Shown here one piece after another: positions 42,552 through 52,236 of a stretch of 64,000 nucleotides of DNA. Position 1 is the first letter of the stretch. Each line of letters begins with the position of its first letter. A model generated the notes under the pieces. It was not told the origin of the DNA, made no database searches, and saw only the letters and a program-made list of their open reading frames with translations. Source of the DNA: Taibaiella chishuiensis (GTDB taxonomy: Bacteria; Bacteroidota; Bacteroidia; Chitinophagales; Chitinophagaceae); assembly GCF_003014535.1 (NCBI RefSeq), contig NZ_PYGD01000004.1, positions 1-64,000 on the forward strand, in the 5' to 3' direction. The translations under genes and the position numbers were made by a program.

Positions 42552-43385
42552 ATGAAAAAAATACTGCTACTTGCGGCATGTCTCCTGGTCTGTATACAGT
42601 TGCACGCCGGTGTGCGTATCGGTAGCTGGAACCTGCAAAACTTCGGCGATAAAAAGCCGGATTCCGTACTGGCCGTTATTGCCCATACCGTTCGCGATCT
42701 CGATGTGGTTGCGCTCCAGGAAATATTGACCAGCAAGGGCGGGGCCAGGGCTGTGGCCCGGCTTGTAGCCCGGCTCAATGAGGGCGCCGTACAATGGGAT
42801 TATGTGATCAGCGATCCTACGCGGTCTGAAAACCAGCAGGAGCAGGAACGTTATGCCTTTATCTGGAAGAAATCGCGGGTACAGCGCAAGGGCGCTTATA
42901 CTCTTGCTTTGCCCTACCAGGACTCGATAAGCCGCGAACCTTTTCTCTGTACCTTCAGGGCAGAGGGTATGGAGTTTACCCTGGTCAATTTTCATGCATT
43001 ACCCAAAAAGAAACAACCGGAAACGGAGATCCGCTACCTGCGTTATTTCCCGGGGTTATATGCCGGTAAACAGCTTATTTTCCTGGGCGATTTTAACTGC
43101 CCGCAAAGCCATACGGTATTCAACCCGCTTAAGGCCGGTGGTTACCGGCCTGCCCTCATGGGCGTACGGACCACGCTGCGGCAGGAATGCAAGGATGGGG
43201 AATGTATGGCTTCCGAGTACGATAATATCTTTTTCCCCGATGCCGGCTTCCGCCTGGAAGATAGCGGGGTATTGCCTTTCTACCGGCATTATAACGGAGA
43301 CATGAAGCTGGCCCGCCGGCTGTCCGATCATGCCCCGGTTTTCGTGGAGCTTACCGTTAAAGAAAAAACCGTTCCCCACCCATAA
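42552..43385 (+). CDS. Exported endonuclease/exonuclease/phosphatase family protein
   Basis: A 277-residue protein with a signal peptide (MKKILLLAACLLVCIQLHAG), so it acts outside the cytoplasm. The DNase I-like fold is seen in IGSWNLQNFGDKK, VVALQEIL (metal-binding Glu), LVNFHALPKKKQ, LIFLGDFNCPQS and the C-terminal LSDHAPVFVEL with the catalytic Asp-His. It could be a secreted DNase or a phosphodiesterase. The ATG at 42552 is chosen because it starts the signal peptide. Confidence 0.88.
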   Translation: MKKILLLAACLLVCIQLHAGVRIGSWNLQNFGDKKPDSVLAVIAHTVRDLDVVALQEILTSKGGARAVARLVARLNEGAVQWDYVISDPTRSENQQEQERYAFIWKKSRVQRKGAYTLALPYQDSISREPFLCTFRAEGMEFTLVNFHALPKKKQPETEIRYLRYFPGLYAGKQLIFLGDFNCPQSHTVFNPLKAGGYRPALMGVRTTLRQECKDGECMASEYDNIFFPDAGFRLEDSGVLPFYRHYNGDMKLARRLSDHAPVFVELTVKEKTVPHP

Positions 43386-43419
43386 GGGAGGAACGGCCTG
43401 TTCGTGTTTTTATGTTTGC

Positions 43420-44454
43420 TTATTGTTCGGTATTACCGGAATTGATCAGTGTTCTGCGCCTGCGTTCCAGGTTGTCGCTTTCCAGTTGTTCTTCACGCTC
43501 GGTTTCTTTTTCGTAGGCTTTGATCACCTGTTTTACCAGGCGGTGACGCACTACGTCATTTTCGCTGAGCTCGATATGGGCAATGCCGGGAATGTTCTTC
43601 AGGATGCGCACCGCTTTGCCCAGGCCCGATTTCTGGTTTTTAGGCAGATCGATCTGGGTAAGGTCGCCGGTAATGATGGCTTTGGCTGAGGGCCCGATAC
43701 GGGTCAGGAACATACGCAGCTGCAGGTCGGTCGAGTTCTGTGCCTCATCGAGTATGATATAGGCGTTATCCAGCGTACGGCCGCGCATATAGGCCAGGGG
43801 CGCGATTTCGATCACTCGGTTGGCCATATAATAACTCAGTTTATCACTGGGGATCATATCGTCGAGGGCATCGTAGAGCGGGCGCAGGTAGGGATCGATC
43901 TTTTCCTTCAGATCGCCGGGCAGGAAGCCGAGGCTTTCGCCTGCTTCTACCGCCGGACGGGTCAGGATGATCTTCTTAACGGCTTTGTTCTTTAAAGCCC
44001 TTACCGCCAGCGCTACGGCAGTATAGGTTTTACCGGTACCCGCAGGCCCGATGGCGAAGATAATGTCGTTCTTTTCGGCTACGGCAGCCATCTTCTTCTG
44101 GTTCTGCGTTTTGGCACGGATCACTTTACCGTTGGGGCCGAATACCAGCACGTCGTTGCCGTCTATTATGTTAGCGTTTTCGCCGCTACCGTCTTCGTCC
44201 TCCGCATCACCAAGTATCTGTGCAAAATAATTTTCTGAAAGATGTCCGTTACGTTCGAGATACTTTACAATAAGGTCGATCTTTTCACGTGCGCTTTCCA
44301 CTTCGTCAGGCTGTCCTGCGAGTTTTATCTGTTGCCCACGCGATAATATTTTTAACAACGGAAACTTTTTCTTGAGAATGTCGAACTTACTGTTGTTAAC
44401 GCCAAAGAATTCGATGGGATTAACGGTCTCCAGGTTAATGATTGCTTCTGTCAA
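43420..44454 (-). CDS. PhoH family ATPase
   Basis: A 344-residue PhoH-like protein. After an N-terminal KH-like region (residues 1-90) comes the ATPase: Walker A GPAGTGKTYTAVALAV near residue 135, DDMIPSDKLSYYM, and the Walker B-like AYIILDEAQNSTDLQ near 228, then FLTRIGPSAKAIITGDLTQ. PhoH proteins are thought to act in RNA metabolism. No ATG precedes the conserved N-terminus MTEAIINLETVNP; the start codon appears to be TTG. Convergent with the nuclease gene, 34 bp apart. Confidence 0.93.
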   Translation of the reverse strand: MTEAIINLETVNPIEFFGVNNSKFDILKKKFPLLKILSRGQQIKLAGQPDEVESAREKIDLIVKYLERNGHLSENYFAQILGDAEDEDGSGENANIIDGNDVLVFGPNGKVIRAKTQNQKKMAAVAEKNDIIFAIGPAGTGKTYTAVALAVRALKNKAVKKIILTRPAVEAGESLGFLPGDLKEKIDPYLRPLYDALDDMIPSDKLSYYMANRVIEIAPLAYMRGRTLDNAYIILDEAQNSTDLQLRMFLTRIGPSAKAIITGDLTQIDLPKNQKSGLGKAVRILKNIPGIAHIELSENDVVRHRLVKQVIKAYEKETEREEQLESDNLERRRRTLINSGNTEQ

Positions 44455-44641
44455 GGTAGGATCAGTTTTGATAATAGATAATAATAAAAGTAGGGATATT
44501 TTTTCTCTGAAAAATCATTATTTTAAGGTTAACAAATTTTATGCACCTTCTGTTCTTGCAATGTGGAAAAATAGTTTCATCTTCACCCGGTAAACCACCA
44601 ATAAACAATAATTTTATTTTGATTTTATTTTTACCTGTCAC

Positions 44642-46150
44642 ATGCGGCAATTTGATGTAGTCGTTATCGGTTCCGGTCTGGGCGGGCTTTTGAGCGCTGT
44701 GATGCTTGCCAAAGAAGGCATGAGCGTTGCCGTAATAGAACAGAACAAACAAGTGGGCGGATGCCTGCAGACCTTCTCTTTCGACAAGAAAATATTCGAC
44801 AGTTGCGTGCACTATATCGGCGCCGTAGACGAGGGGCAAACCCAGCACCGCATTTTCAGTTATGCGGGCATCATGGATGAGCTGAAGCTGAAGCGCATGG
44901 ATAACGATTGCTTCGACGAGATCATCTTTGGCGACGATCCGCAGGTGTATCCCCAGGCACAGGGCGCAAGCAATTTTATCGCACAATTGGCGCCCCTGTT
45001 TCCCGGGCAGCAACCAGTGCTCGAACACTATATGGAAAGCCTGAAACAGGTGGGCGGCAGTTTTCCTTTATACGAACTGCGTACCGGCAGCGAATCCGAA
45101 AAAGACCTCGTCAGCCACTGGGAGGTTTACGAGACCCTGCAGCGGCTTGTGCCGGACGCCCGGCTGCGGAATGTACTGGCAGGTAATAACCTGCTGTACG
45201 CCGGAACCCGCGACCATACGCCCTTTTACCTGCATGCCCTCGTTTGCAAAAGTTATATCGACAGTGCCTATAAATGTAGCGGTGGCAGTTCGCAGATCGC
45301 CAAATTGCTCTGGAAGCGTTTGCAGGCCTACGGCGGCGAGGTATTCCGCAACGAAAAGGTTACCGGCCTGGCAGAGGAACAGGGCCTGCTGAAGGCTGCA
45401 ACAACGGCATCGGGTGCTGTATACCATGGCCGCCAGTTTATCGCCAATGTACACCCGGCTACGGTAATGTCCTGGCTCGATAGTAACCAGATCAAACCCG
45501 GGTACCGTAAGCGGATCGCGGGTATCTCCACCTCCATATCGGCCTTTATGGTCAATATCGTGCTGGAGCCCGGCAGGATTCCTTATGCCAACCGCAACAC
45601 CTATTGGAACCGTAGCGGTCAGTCCTTCGATGCGGTGCATTACCGACCCGGGGAATGGCCGGCCAATTACGCCCTGTATTATGGCGAAGATGCCTTAAGA
45701 CCCGGCTTTGCCGATACGGTAGCCCTGCTCACCTATATGCACGACGAAGAGATGGCGCAATGGCAACATACCCATAACCGTACCGCGGAGACTTCGTCGC
45801 GCGAAGCGGCCTACCACGAATTCAAAGAACAGAAGGCGGCACAGCTGATCGATACGGTAGCACAACGGTACCCTGCAATAAAACAATACTTACTTTCTTT
45901 CAAAACAGCTACCCCGCTTACCTTCCGCGATTATATGGGTTCGCCGGACGGCGGCATATACGGCATGATGCCCGACGTACATCAGCCCATGCAGACCCGT
46001 GTGCCTATACGGACCAAAATACCGAACCTGTTGCTGGCCGGGCAGAATGTAGGCGTGCATGGTGTGCTGGGCGTAAGTATCAACGCGGTGGCCGCTACGG
46101 CCGAATTGCTGGGCATGGATTACCTGCTGCAAAAGATCAACCGGACATAA
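44642..46150 (+). CDS. FAD-dependent oxidoreductase of the CrtI/retinol-saturase type
   Basis: A 502-residue flavoprotein. It begins with the dinucleotide-binding VVIGSGLGGLLSAVMLAKEG, then VIEQNKQVGGCLQTFSFD near residue 33, and ends with the family's FAD-binding NLLLAGQNVGVHGVLGVS and SINAVAATAELLG. It resembles all-trans-retinol 13,14-reductase and phytoene-desaturase-like enzymes. No carotenoid genes are adjacent, so the substrate is open. Monocistronic. Confidence 0.86.
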   Translation: MRQFDVVVIGSGLGGLLSAVMLAKEGMSVAVIEQNKQVGGCLQTFSFDKKIFDSCVHYIGAVDEGQTQHRIFSYAGIMDELKLKRMDNDCFDEIIFGDDPQVYPQAQGASNFIAQLAPLFPGQQPVLEHYMESLKQVGGSFPLYELRTGSESEKDLVSHWEVYETLQRLVPDARLRNVLAGNNLLYAGTRDHTPFYLHALVCKSYIDSAYKCSGGSSQIAKLLWKRLQAYGGEVFRNEKVTGLAEEQGLLKAATTASGAVYHGRQFIANVHPATVMSWLDSNQIKPGYRKRIAGISTSISAFMVNIVLEPGRIPYANRNTYWNRSGQSFDAVHYRPGEWPANYALYYGEDALRPGFADTVALLTYMHDEEMAQWQHTHNRTAETSSREAAYHEFKEQKAAQLIDTVAQRYPAIKQYLLSFKTATPLTFRDYMGSPDGGIYGMMPDVHQPMQTRVPIRTKIPNLLLAGQNVGVHGVLGVSINAVAATAELLGMDYLLQKINRT

Positions 46151-46231
46151 ACTCCCTACCGGCTCAAAGTCCCTGGGAACAAGGATTATAGTAACAGGTT
46201 ATAAAACAGGTCATTAATAAAAAATAACGTT

Positions 46232-46570
46232 ATGGATATAGAAGCAATCAGGACTTATTGCCTGGGTAAAGAAGCGGTAGAGGAAGGTTTCCCTTTTGGC
46301 GAAACGACCCTGGTGTTCAAGACCGGCGGGAAGATCTTCCTGTTGCTGAGTCTTGATGCCGCGCCGCATACCTTTAATGTGAAATGCGATCCCGATCATG
46401 CCATTGAATTGCGGGAGCAATATCCCTGCATCCTGCCCGGTTATCATATGAATAAAAAACACTGGAACACGGTGGTGGTCGATGGCAGCCTGCCGGCCCG
46501 CGAACTCAAGGCGCTTATCGACGAGTCGTACGGGCTTGTGGCTAAGCCCGCTAAGAAAAAGAGCAAGTAA
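46232..46570 (+). CDS. MmcQ/YjbR family protein
   Basis: A 112-residue protein of the MmcQ/YjbR (CyaY-like fold) family: MDIEAIRTYCLGKEAVEEGFP, the VFKTGGKIF strand pair, KCDPDHAIELREQYPCILPG and HWNTVVVDG. Often annotated as DNA-binding, but its role is not established. A terminator follows, separating it from the VgrG island. Confidence 0.88.
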   Translation: MDIEAIRTYCLGKEAVEEGFPFGETTLVFKTGGKIFLLLSLDAAPHTFNVKCDPDHAIELREQYPCILPGYHMNKKHWNTVVVDGSLPARELKALIDESYGLVAKPAKKKSK

Positions 46571-46605
46571 TATACCTGTTTTCCGGTAGTTGTTGCCGGA
46601 GTAGC

Positions 46606-46650
46606 GCCTGGAAATCTTTATGGTATTGATTTCCAGGCTTGTTTGTTTTA
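46606..46650 (+). terminator. Terminator before the VgrG island
   Basis: A perfect 11-bp stem (46606-46616 with 46628-46638) followed by TTGTTTGTTTT, 36 bp after the YjbR stop. Confidence 0.85.
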
Positions 46651-46759
46651 TCGTGGGCGTTGCCGGGGCGGGAGGCCGTTTTTAATCTCTTAACGTGGGC
46701 TAAAACCATTGTTAATTTCTTTCTAATACCATTCTGGCATAACCTTTCGTCGTTTTAAA

Positions 46760-46781
46760 TTGTATTATTATTGCAATACAA
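46760..46781. promoter_or_regulatory. Inverted repeat upstream of vgrG
   Basis: TTGTATT and AATACAA form a 7-bp dyad with an 8-bp centre that holds a -7-like TATTATTG. It lies 79 bp before the VgrG ATG and could be an operator over the island promoter. Confidence 0.4.
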
Positions 46782-46859
46782 CGACTTTTAAGTTCTGATT
46801 TGGTATTACAACAGTGAGCGCGAAATCCTACTTAAGATGAACCATAAACTACTCCCATC

Positions 46860-48743
46860 ATGATAGCAACATCCGGTATATCCCGTACGTTGATCCCCGC
46901 TAATATCGGCGCCAATATCTGGATCGGCGATAAAAATATAAGAGACATACATTCCCTGAAGATCACACAGCGGCACGCCGGTCACGACGAGCTGGAACTG
47001 CGTTTTTACCAGGACCAGGTGCAGCAGGAAGGCGCGATGATCTTCGAAGGCGCGGAGAAACTACTGGGGCAGGTGGCCGAGATCGTTGTCCGCGACCATA
47101 ATGCAGCCGACGATAGCAAAAGGCTCGAACACCTGTTCGTAATCAGCCAGGTAAGCTTCGATCATAGTTCCCGTAATGAGGGTATCCTGGTACTGAAAGG
47201 CTTCGCACCTACCTATATCCTCGATGGGGCCCCCCATTATGAAAGCTTTTACCGGCAAAGTCTTTCTACGATCGCAAAAACGGTAAGCAAACCCCTCGAA
47301 CGGCTCAAAAGCAAAATCAAAGCAGATCCTACACTCGACGATACCATCAGTTATGTAAGCCGCTACAACGAAAGCAGCTGGAACTTCCTGAAACGCATCA
47401 GTGCGGTAACCGGGCAATGGCTCTACTTCAGCGGTCGCGAACTGGTGTTCGGCAAACCCGAAACCCAGCAGAGCCGCGATCTCGTGTATGGTAATAATTG
47501 TTTTAACCTGGTATTGGGTATGCTGGCCAAACCCGTACTGGGCGGCTATTTCGACTACGAAGCGCCCGGGCATAACCCGATCGCCGTTGCCGCCAGTAAT
47601 GATACCGACGTAGCGGATTCGGACCGGGGTTTTGCCTTTGGCAAAGCCAAGGGAATTTATGGGGAAGATAGCTTTACCCATCCCGTAGCTTTACCGGCCG
47701 ATGCTCGTTTGTTGTCTGTGGCCGGTAAAAGCAAAGCCAATACCACGGCGGCCGACATGTATCATATCAGCGGCGAAAGCAACCTGCATGAGCTGCGTGT
47801 GGGTATGATCGCCAACCTGAAAATGAGGCGGGCCGGCGTTTCTGTAGAACATACACCGATAAGGATTACGGCTATCGTGCATGAGCTCGATGCCACCGGG
47901 CACTATGTCAATAGCTTTGAAGCCATAAGCGCTGAAAGCAATATGCCGCCCGCCATCAGCTTCGAACAACCGCGTACCCATTCCATGCCTGCCGAGGTGA
48001 TCGACAATAAAGACCCGATGGGGCAGGGCAGGGTACAGGTGCGCTTCCTGGGCTGGCGGCAGGACCATAGCATGCAGCAAACCGACTGGATCAGGATACT
48101 GACGCCGGATGCAGGCAGCAGCGATGTGGTAGGTCAGAACCGCGGTTATGTATTTATACCCGAACCAGGCGACCAGGTGATGGTCGATTTTGAACAAAGT
48201 AATCCCGACCGGCCCTTTGTACAGGGCAGCATCTTCCACGGTAAGAATGGTAAAGGCGGCGGTACCGGTAACAATACCAAAAGCATCATGACCCGCAGCG
48301 GGCATACCTTCGAGATCAACGACGGCGACAACGGCACGCATATCATACTGCGCGATCCTTCCGGCAATGAGATCTACCTCGATACCCAGGGCCGCAACAT
48401 CACCATTACCACACCCGAAACCATGACCCTGATCTCGAAGAATATGAAGATACAGGTAGAAGAAAACATGGACATCCAGGTGGGCAAAAACATAACCGAA
48501 AGGGCGGGCGAAAACAAAGCGCAATCCATAGGCAAACATAAACGCGTGAGCGTGGGTAAGAACTATGATCTTACGGCGACAGATATACGCGAAGAAGCCC
48601 TGGAAAGCTTTACCTCCGAATCGGTAACCTCCGAACATACGGCCTCCCAGGAGCTGAACATCAACAGCGTGGAAGGCTCTATCAAAAAGCATGCAGAACA
48701 GGAGATCCGGAACAACAGCGGCTCTAAAGGCCTGCTGTTCTAG
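46860..48743 (+). CDS. VgrG-like spike protein (type VI secretion, Bacteroidota type)
   Basis: A 627-residue spike protein. Residues about 1-370 match the gp27/GPD-like base; residues about 375-460 form the gp5 OB domain (VIDNKDPMGQGRVQVRFLGW; GYVFIPEPGDQVMVDFEQ; RPFVQGSIFHG); the rest is a beta-helix needle (GHTFEINDGDNGTHI; NEIYLDTQGRNITI; repeated short strands MKIQVEENMDIQVGKNITE). The spike pierces target cells and carries effectors. First gene of a seven-gene plus-strand run. No sheath, baseplate or membrane-complex genes are present, so it is an orphan spike gene using a secretion machine encoded elsewhere. Confidence 0.92.
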   Translation: MIATSGISRTLIPANIGANIWIGDKNIRDIHSLKITQRHAGHDELELRFYQDQVQQEGAMIFEGAEKLLGQVAEIVVRDHNAADDSKRLEHLFVISQVSFDHSSRNEGILVLKGFAPTYILDGAPHYESFYRQSLSTIAKTVSKPLERLKSKIKADPTLDDTISYVSRYNESSWNFLKRISAVTGQWLYFSGRELVFGKPETQQSRDLVYGNNCFNLVLGMLAKPVLGGYFDYEAPGHNPIAVAASNDTDVADSDRGFAFGKAKGIYGEDSFTHPVALPADARLLSVAGKSKANTTAADMYHISGESNLHELRVGMIANLKMRRAGVSVEHTPIRITAIVHELDATGHYVNSFEAISAESNMPPAISFEQPRTHSMPAEVIDNKDPMGQGRVQVRFLGWRQDHSMQQTDWIRILTPDAGSSDVVGQNRGYVFIPEPGDQVMVDFEQSNPDRPFVQGSIFHGKNGKGGGTGNNTKSIMTRSGHTFEINDGDNGTHIILRDPSGNEIYLDTQGRNITITTPETMTLISKNMKIQVEENMDIQVGKNITERAGENKAQSIGKHKRVSVGKNYDLTATDIREEALESFTSESVTSEHTASQELNINSVEGSIKKHAEQEIRNNSGSKGLLF

Positions 48744-48801
48744 CGTATAGCGTGGAAGCCGGCTGAGCGCCGGCTATTGTAAACCCTAATCCCTATTGTA
48801 T

Positions 48802-50175
48802 ATGCCCGGAGGAAGCATCAGGAAGATCGCCAGGACTGTCGTAATGAACACAAAAGCAGACGCGGAGTTACGCGCCCCGCAGATCGTAAGTACAGCAGCC
48901 AATAACGTGCTGGAAACCGGTAAGGCCAATGGCGTGTTCTTCGCCGACTACGAACCTAAAGAAGTTACCAAAAATAAAAAACCACTCACCTTTACTGTCT
49001 CTCTTTTCTTTGACGGTACCCGCAATAACCGCAACAATACCGATGCCCGTAAAGCCGATAACGAGGTGTATAAAAAGCACAAAAACGAAGTCAGCTTTAA
49101 CAACGGGTATAGTAATGTAGGTATCCTGGAACGGTATAATTTCCGCGATCCTGAAGAACGTAAACTATCCATTTACATCGAAGGTATCGGTACGGAAGAT
49201 AATAAAGGCGATTCGCTGATCGGCTCTGCCATAGGCACCGGCAGCACCGGTATCCCCGCGAAAGTGAAAAAAGGGATTAACGCCATGTGTACGGAGATCT
49301 ACCGTATGGTAGACCCAAAGATCGAATATATCGAAAAGATAGAAGTAGACGCATTCGGCTTCAGCCGGGGCGCTGCGGCTGCCCGCAACTTCGTGCACCT
49401 GGCTCAGGATGCGGCTGCCAAACAGTTGCAGATCGCGAAGACTAAGGTGATCTACCGGTTTGTAGGCTTGTTCGATACCGTATCCTCTTATGGCCTTTCG
49501 TTCAGCAACGATACCGAAGATCTGGGCATGGACATCGGTGGCAATGCCAAAAAAGTAGTACAGCTTACAGCCGCAGATGAACACCGCAAAGTGTTTTCGC
49601 TGACGGATATCCGCAGTTCCATCGGCGCAGGTGTTGGATATGAATTGGAATTGCCCGGTGCGCATTCGGATATCGGTGGCGGTTACGAAGCGGAGGAGGA
49701 AGAAGAACGCCTGATCGAAACGGCGCTGGAAGGGCAGGGGGTGATTGCCGGTGCACGCGATGCGATCGTACGCGAAGGCTGGTATACCAAAGACCAGTTG
49801 TACGAACGCTTACAGCCTATGGGCGATAACTATTATACCATGGTCACACGGTTGTACGGCAAACGTACAGTAACCGGCGGCTACCAGTATATCCCGATGA
49901 ATATTATGAAACAACTGGCGGAGAAGAATGGCATGCAGTTCAACGATATGGGCAAACGGTTCGAAGTGCCGCCGGATATGGAACAGGTCAAAAGCACACT
50001 GGTACAGCAGGGGGTTGCCGGCGACGGCGCGCATAAGAAAGCGCTGAGCCTGCCACCGGAACAGCTGCGGCCCCTGCGGAATAAGTACCTGCACCGGTCG
50101 GCCAATCCTTCGAGCCTGGCGATGCTGGGCCGCTATAAGGATGGCAAGCCTTACCGGGTAATCCATGCCGGCTGA
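48802..50175 (+). CDS. DUF2235 alpha/beta-hydrolase, Tle1-like phospholipase effector
   Basis: A 457-residue protein of the DUF2235 family, which includes the Tle1 phospholipase effectors of type VI secretion. It shows VSLFFDGTRNNRNN near residue 67 (the family's opening motif), the nucleophile elbow GFSRG (Ser188), GLFDTVSSYG with the presumed acid Asp225, and PGAHSDIGGGY with His288. The triad is intact. The ATG at 48802 is preferred over a TTG two codons earlier. It lies 58 bp after vgrG and 48 bp before the DUF2931 lipoprotein gene, its likely immunity partner. Confidence 0.88.
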   Translation: MPGGSIRKIARTVVMNTKADAELRAPQIVSTAANNVLETGKANGVFFADYEPKEVTKNKKPLTFTVSLFFDGTRNNRNNTDARKADNEVYKKHKNEVSFNNGYSNVGILERYNFRDPEERKLSIYIEGIGTEDNKGDSLIGSAIGTGSTGIPAKVKKGINAMCTEIYRMVDPKIEYIEKIEVDAFGFSRGAAAARNFVHLAQDAAAKQLQIAKTKVIYRFVGLFDTVSSYGLSFSNDTEDLGMDIGGNAKKVVQLTAADEHRKVFSLTDIRSSIGAGVGYELELPGAHSDIGGGYEAEEEEERLIETALEGQGVIAGARDAIVREGWYTKDQLYERLQPMGDNYYTMVTRLYGKRTVTGGYQYIPMNIMKQLAEKNGMQFNDMGKRFEVPPDMEQVKSTLVQQGVAGDGAHKKALSLPPEQLRPLRNKYLHRSANPSSLAMLGRYKDGKPYRVIHAG

Positions 50176-50223
50176 TTTTATTCCAGAACGTAATGCCGGC
50201 CTGTAGTGCAGGTCTTGAACACG

Positions 50224-51243
50224 ATGAGGAAATACGCGCTGTTACTGTTTTTATCAATAAGCAATGGGTTGGCTTCCTGCCAGACTATGGAACAACATAC
50301 TTCAGAAAAATATGCCTGGGATGCATCGCCCACGGCGCCTAAAGGTTACCCGGTACAGGTGTACCAGGGGCGCTTTACCGATGCGGCAGGTAAGGCTACT
50401 ACTATACCCAACGGGCATTACCTGCAGGATGGATGGGGTACCTCCCTCATTACCTGGATTGCCGATGAGGATACGAAAGCGCTGCCTGCAAAGCTGCACC
50501 TGACCTGGTTTTCCTTTGCAGAAAATAAATTTTATACCGGCGACTTTCCCTTGCCCGTGCAACGGATTGCTGACCTGTTCCGCGAAGGATATTACAATAA
50601 AAGAAAGAAAGAAACCTATGACCGTTTTGTAGTGGGTATGGCGCCGGGCGGCATGCTGGTCGTGTGGCTCAGGGGGCAGAACCAGGTAGAGCTGGCCCGC
50701 TTCCAGGCAAAGGAAACAGAGGTGGATTGGGATGAATTTTATTACCGGTCGGTAGGTGGTAATAGTTATGGTAAGGCCGACCGGGCACGCGATGTAAAGG
50801 AAGAACAGCAAAAGCTGCCGGCAGCGGTGCAGCAACAGGTAAAACAACATACGCTCAATGCGGGTCAGTGGGAACAATACCGTAAAAAATATAAGTGGAT
50901 CCTGAAAACAACAGCCGGTGATAAATTCGAAGATTACTCGGTGCGTTATTGGAACGGCGAACAGGAACGGTTGCCAACCAATAAGCAACTGTTGCAGTTG
51001 GCTACAGCCAAACCCTTGCCCCGTGAGGCTTCCGTGTTTTTTGAGCGGGATAAGAAAGTGAGGATCGATATCGTATGGGACGAACAGGAAATGGTACAGC
51101 TGTTTAAAAATATAGCTACAGACGACGAAGCATCCATGATCATAAGTTATGACGAGCGGGAGCAGGAAGCCGCGCTGGTACTACGTTACCGGCAACAGGA
51201 CATACCCTTCCGGCATTGCAGTCTGCGGGTATATACAGAGTAG
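50224..51243 (+). CDS. DUF2931 lipoprotein, candidate immunity protein
   Basis: A 339-residue lipoprotein: signal peptide MRKYALLLFLSISNG, lipobox ending LASC. It has the DUF2931 features YAWDASPTAPKGYPV, a lysine/tyrosine-rich GYYNKRKKETYDRFVVG and MAPGGMLVVWLRG. DUF2931 lipoproteins commonly sit next to Tle1/DUF2235 effectors. Periplasmic display fits protection from a lipase that attacks membranes from the periplasm; this is inference from context. The C-terminal 150 residues are an extra region without a known domain. Confidence 0.8.
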   Translation: MRKYALLLFLSISNGLASCQTMEQHTSEKYAWDASPTAPKGYPVQVYQGRFTDAAGKATTIPNGHYLQDGWGTSLITWIADEDTKALPAKLHLTWFSFAENKFYTGDFPLPVQRIADLFREGYYNKRKKETYDRFVVGMAPGGMLVVWLRGQNQVELARFQAKETEVDWDEFYYRSVGGNSYGKADRARDVKEEQQKLPAAVQQQVKQHTLNAGQWEQYRKKYKWILKTTAGDKFEDYSVRYWNGEQERLPTNKQLLQLATAKPLPREASVFFERDKKVRIDIVWDEQEMVQLFKNIATDDEASMIISYDEREQEAALVLRYRQQDIPFRHCSLRVYTE

Positions 51244-51278
51244 GGGTTTTACAGACACAGTAACGAAAACGAGAGCTT

Positions 51279-52232
51279 ATGATAACAACCGCCCGGGAGA
51301 CGAAAGGACAACAGGACCAGAGGCTGCGGTACCGGCCATCGCTGCTGAAACACCGCTATGGTATGCTGATCCGCTATTTTGAAGGAGAAGCCGAAACCCT
51401 GAAACTGCACTACGGGATTAGCCTGAGCGGTGTGGGTGATGCAGCGGGCGGACTGGCGGCAGTAACGATAGACAGGGAGCAGATATACATCAATAACCAG
51501 GCGCCGCAACTGCTGGCCGAACAAATGGCCGATGCCATGGGCAAATGCCTCTTCCCCGTAAAGGTACAGGTACATGCCAATGGTTCGATGGGAGCGGTGT
51601 TGAACGATGCGGAGATACAGGCGCGGTGGCGCAAGGCGAAACCCGCTATGGAACAGTATTACAAAGGCGATGTCGCCGATTCTGTATTCAACCTGATGGA
51701 GGCGCAGCTGTCGTCGGAAAGGTATATAACCGGCAGTTTGAAAAAGGATCTTTTTTTTGCGCTTTATTTCCAGGGCATGTACGACCACCGCTTAACCGGC
51801 GCCGGCAGCCGCACCGAACTGCATTTCCCTTTTACCGCATTTGGTACACCCGTGGGCTTTGCGGTTACGGCCTCGCCCGAAGAGGCGGCAAATGGCAAGA
51901 TCGGCATACAGCTTAAAGGCGCCTGTAAGGATGACCGCAGCTTCCGGGATATCATCAATAAAAAAATCCTGGCTTCCGACCCCGGTGGGTCTAAAGTGCG
52001 GGGCAATATAGACCTGGTATATAAGTTCTATCCCGAAACGCATATCATCTATTCTATAGTCGGTTTCGTACAGTTGTCCGACGGGCAGCAGAGCAGGAGT
52101 ATCGCCATAGAATTGTTTCACCAGCCGGGCAATAATACAGAAGCCCGCGCACAGCGGAAACCGCAGCAGAATATTATAGAAGAAGAGCAAGTCGTAACCC
52201 GTAAGCCGTTCTGGGCTTTGTTTAAAAAGTAA
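51279..52232 (+). CDS. Unknown protein of the VgrG island
   Basis: Not recognised. The 317 residues have no signal peptide or membrane segment. A first half (residues 20-115) has a mixed alpha/beta pattern (YGMLIRYFEGEAETLKLHY; IYINNQAPQLLAEQM) and a second half is strand-rich (RTELHFPFTAFGTPVGFAV; GKIGIQLKGACKD; IIYSIVGFVQLSDGQQSRSI), ending in a polar tail. It lies between the DUF2931 gene (35-bp gap) and the DUF4280 gene (4-bp gap). Tight spacing to DUF4280 suggests that it works with the tip protein, for example as adaptor or chaperone. Confidence 0.7.
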   Translation: MITTARETKGQQDQRLRYRPSLLKHRYGMLIRYFEGEAETLKLHYGISLSGVGDAAGGLAAVTIDREQIYINNQAPQLLAEQMADAMGKCLFPVKVQVHANGSMGAVLNDAEIQARWRKAKPAMEQYYKGDVADSVFNLMEAQLSSERYITGSLKKDLFFALYFQGMYDHRLTGAGSRTELHFPFTAFGTPVGFAVTASPEEAANGKIGIQLKGACKDDRSFRDIINKKILASDPGGSKVRGNIDLVYKFYPETHIIYSIVGFVQLSDGQQSRSIAIELFHQPGNNTEARAQRKPQQNIIEEEQVVTRKPFWALFKK

Positions 52233-52236
52233 CGAT

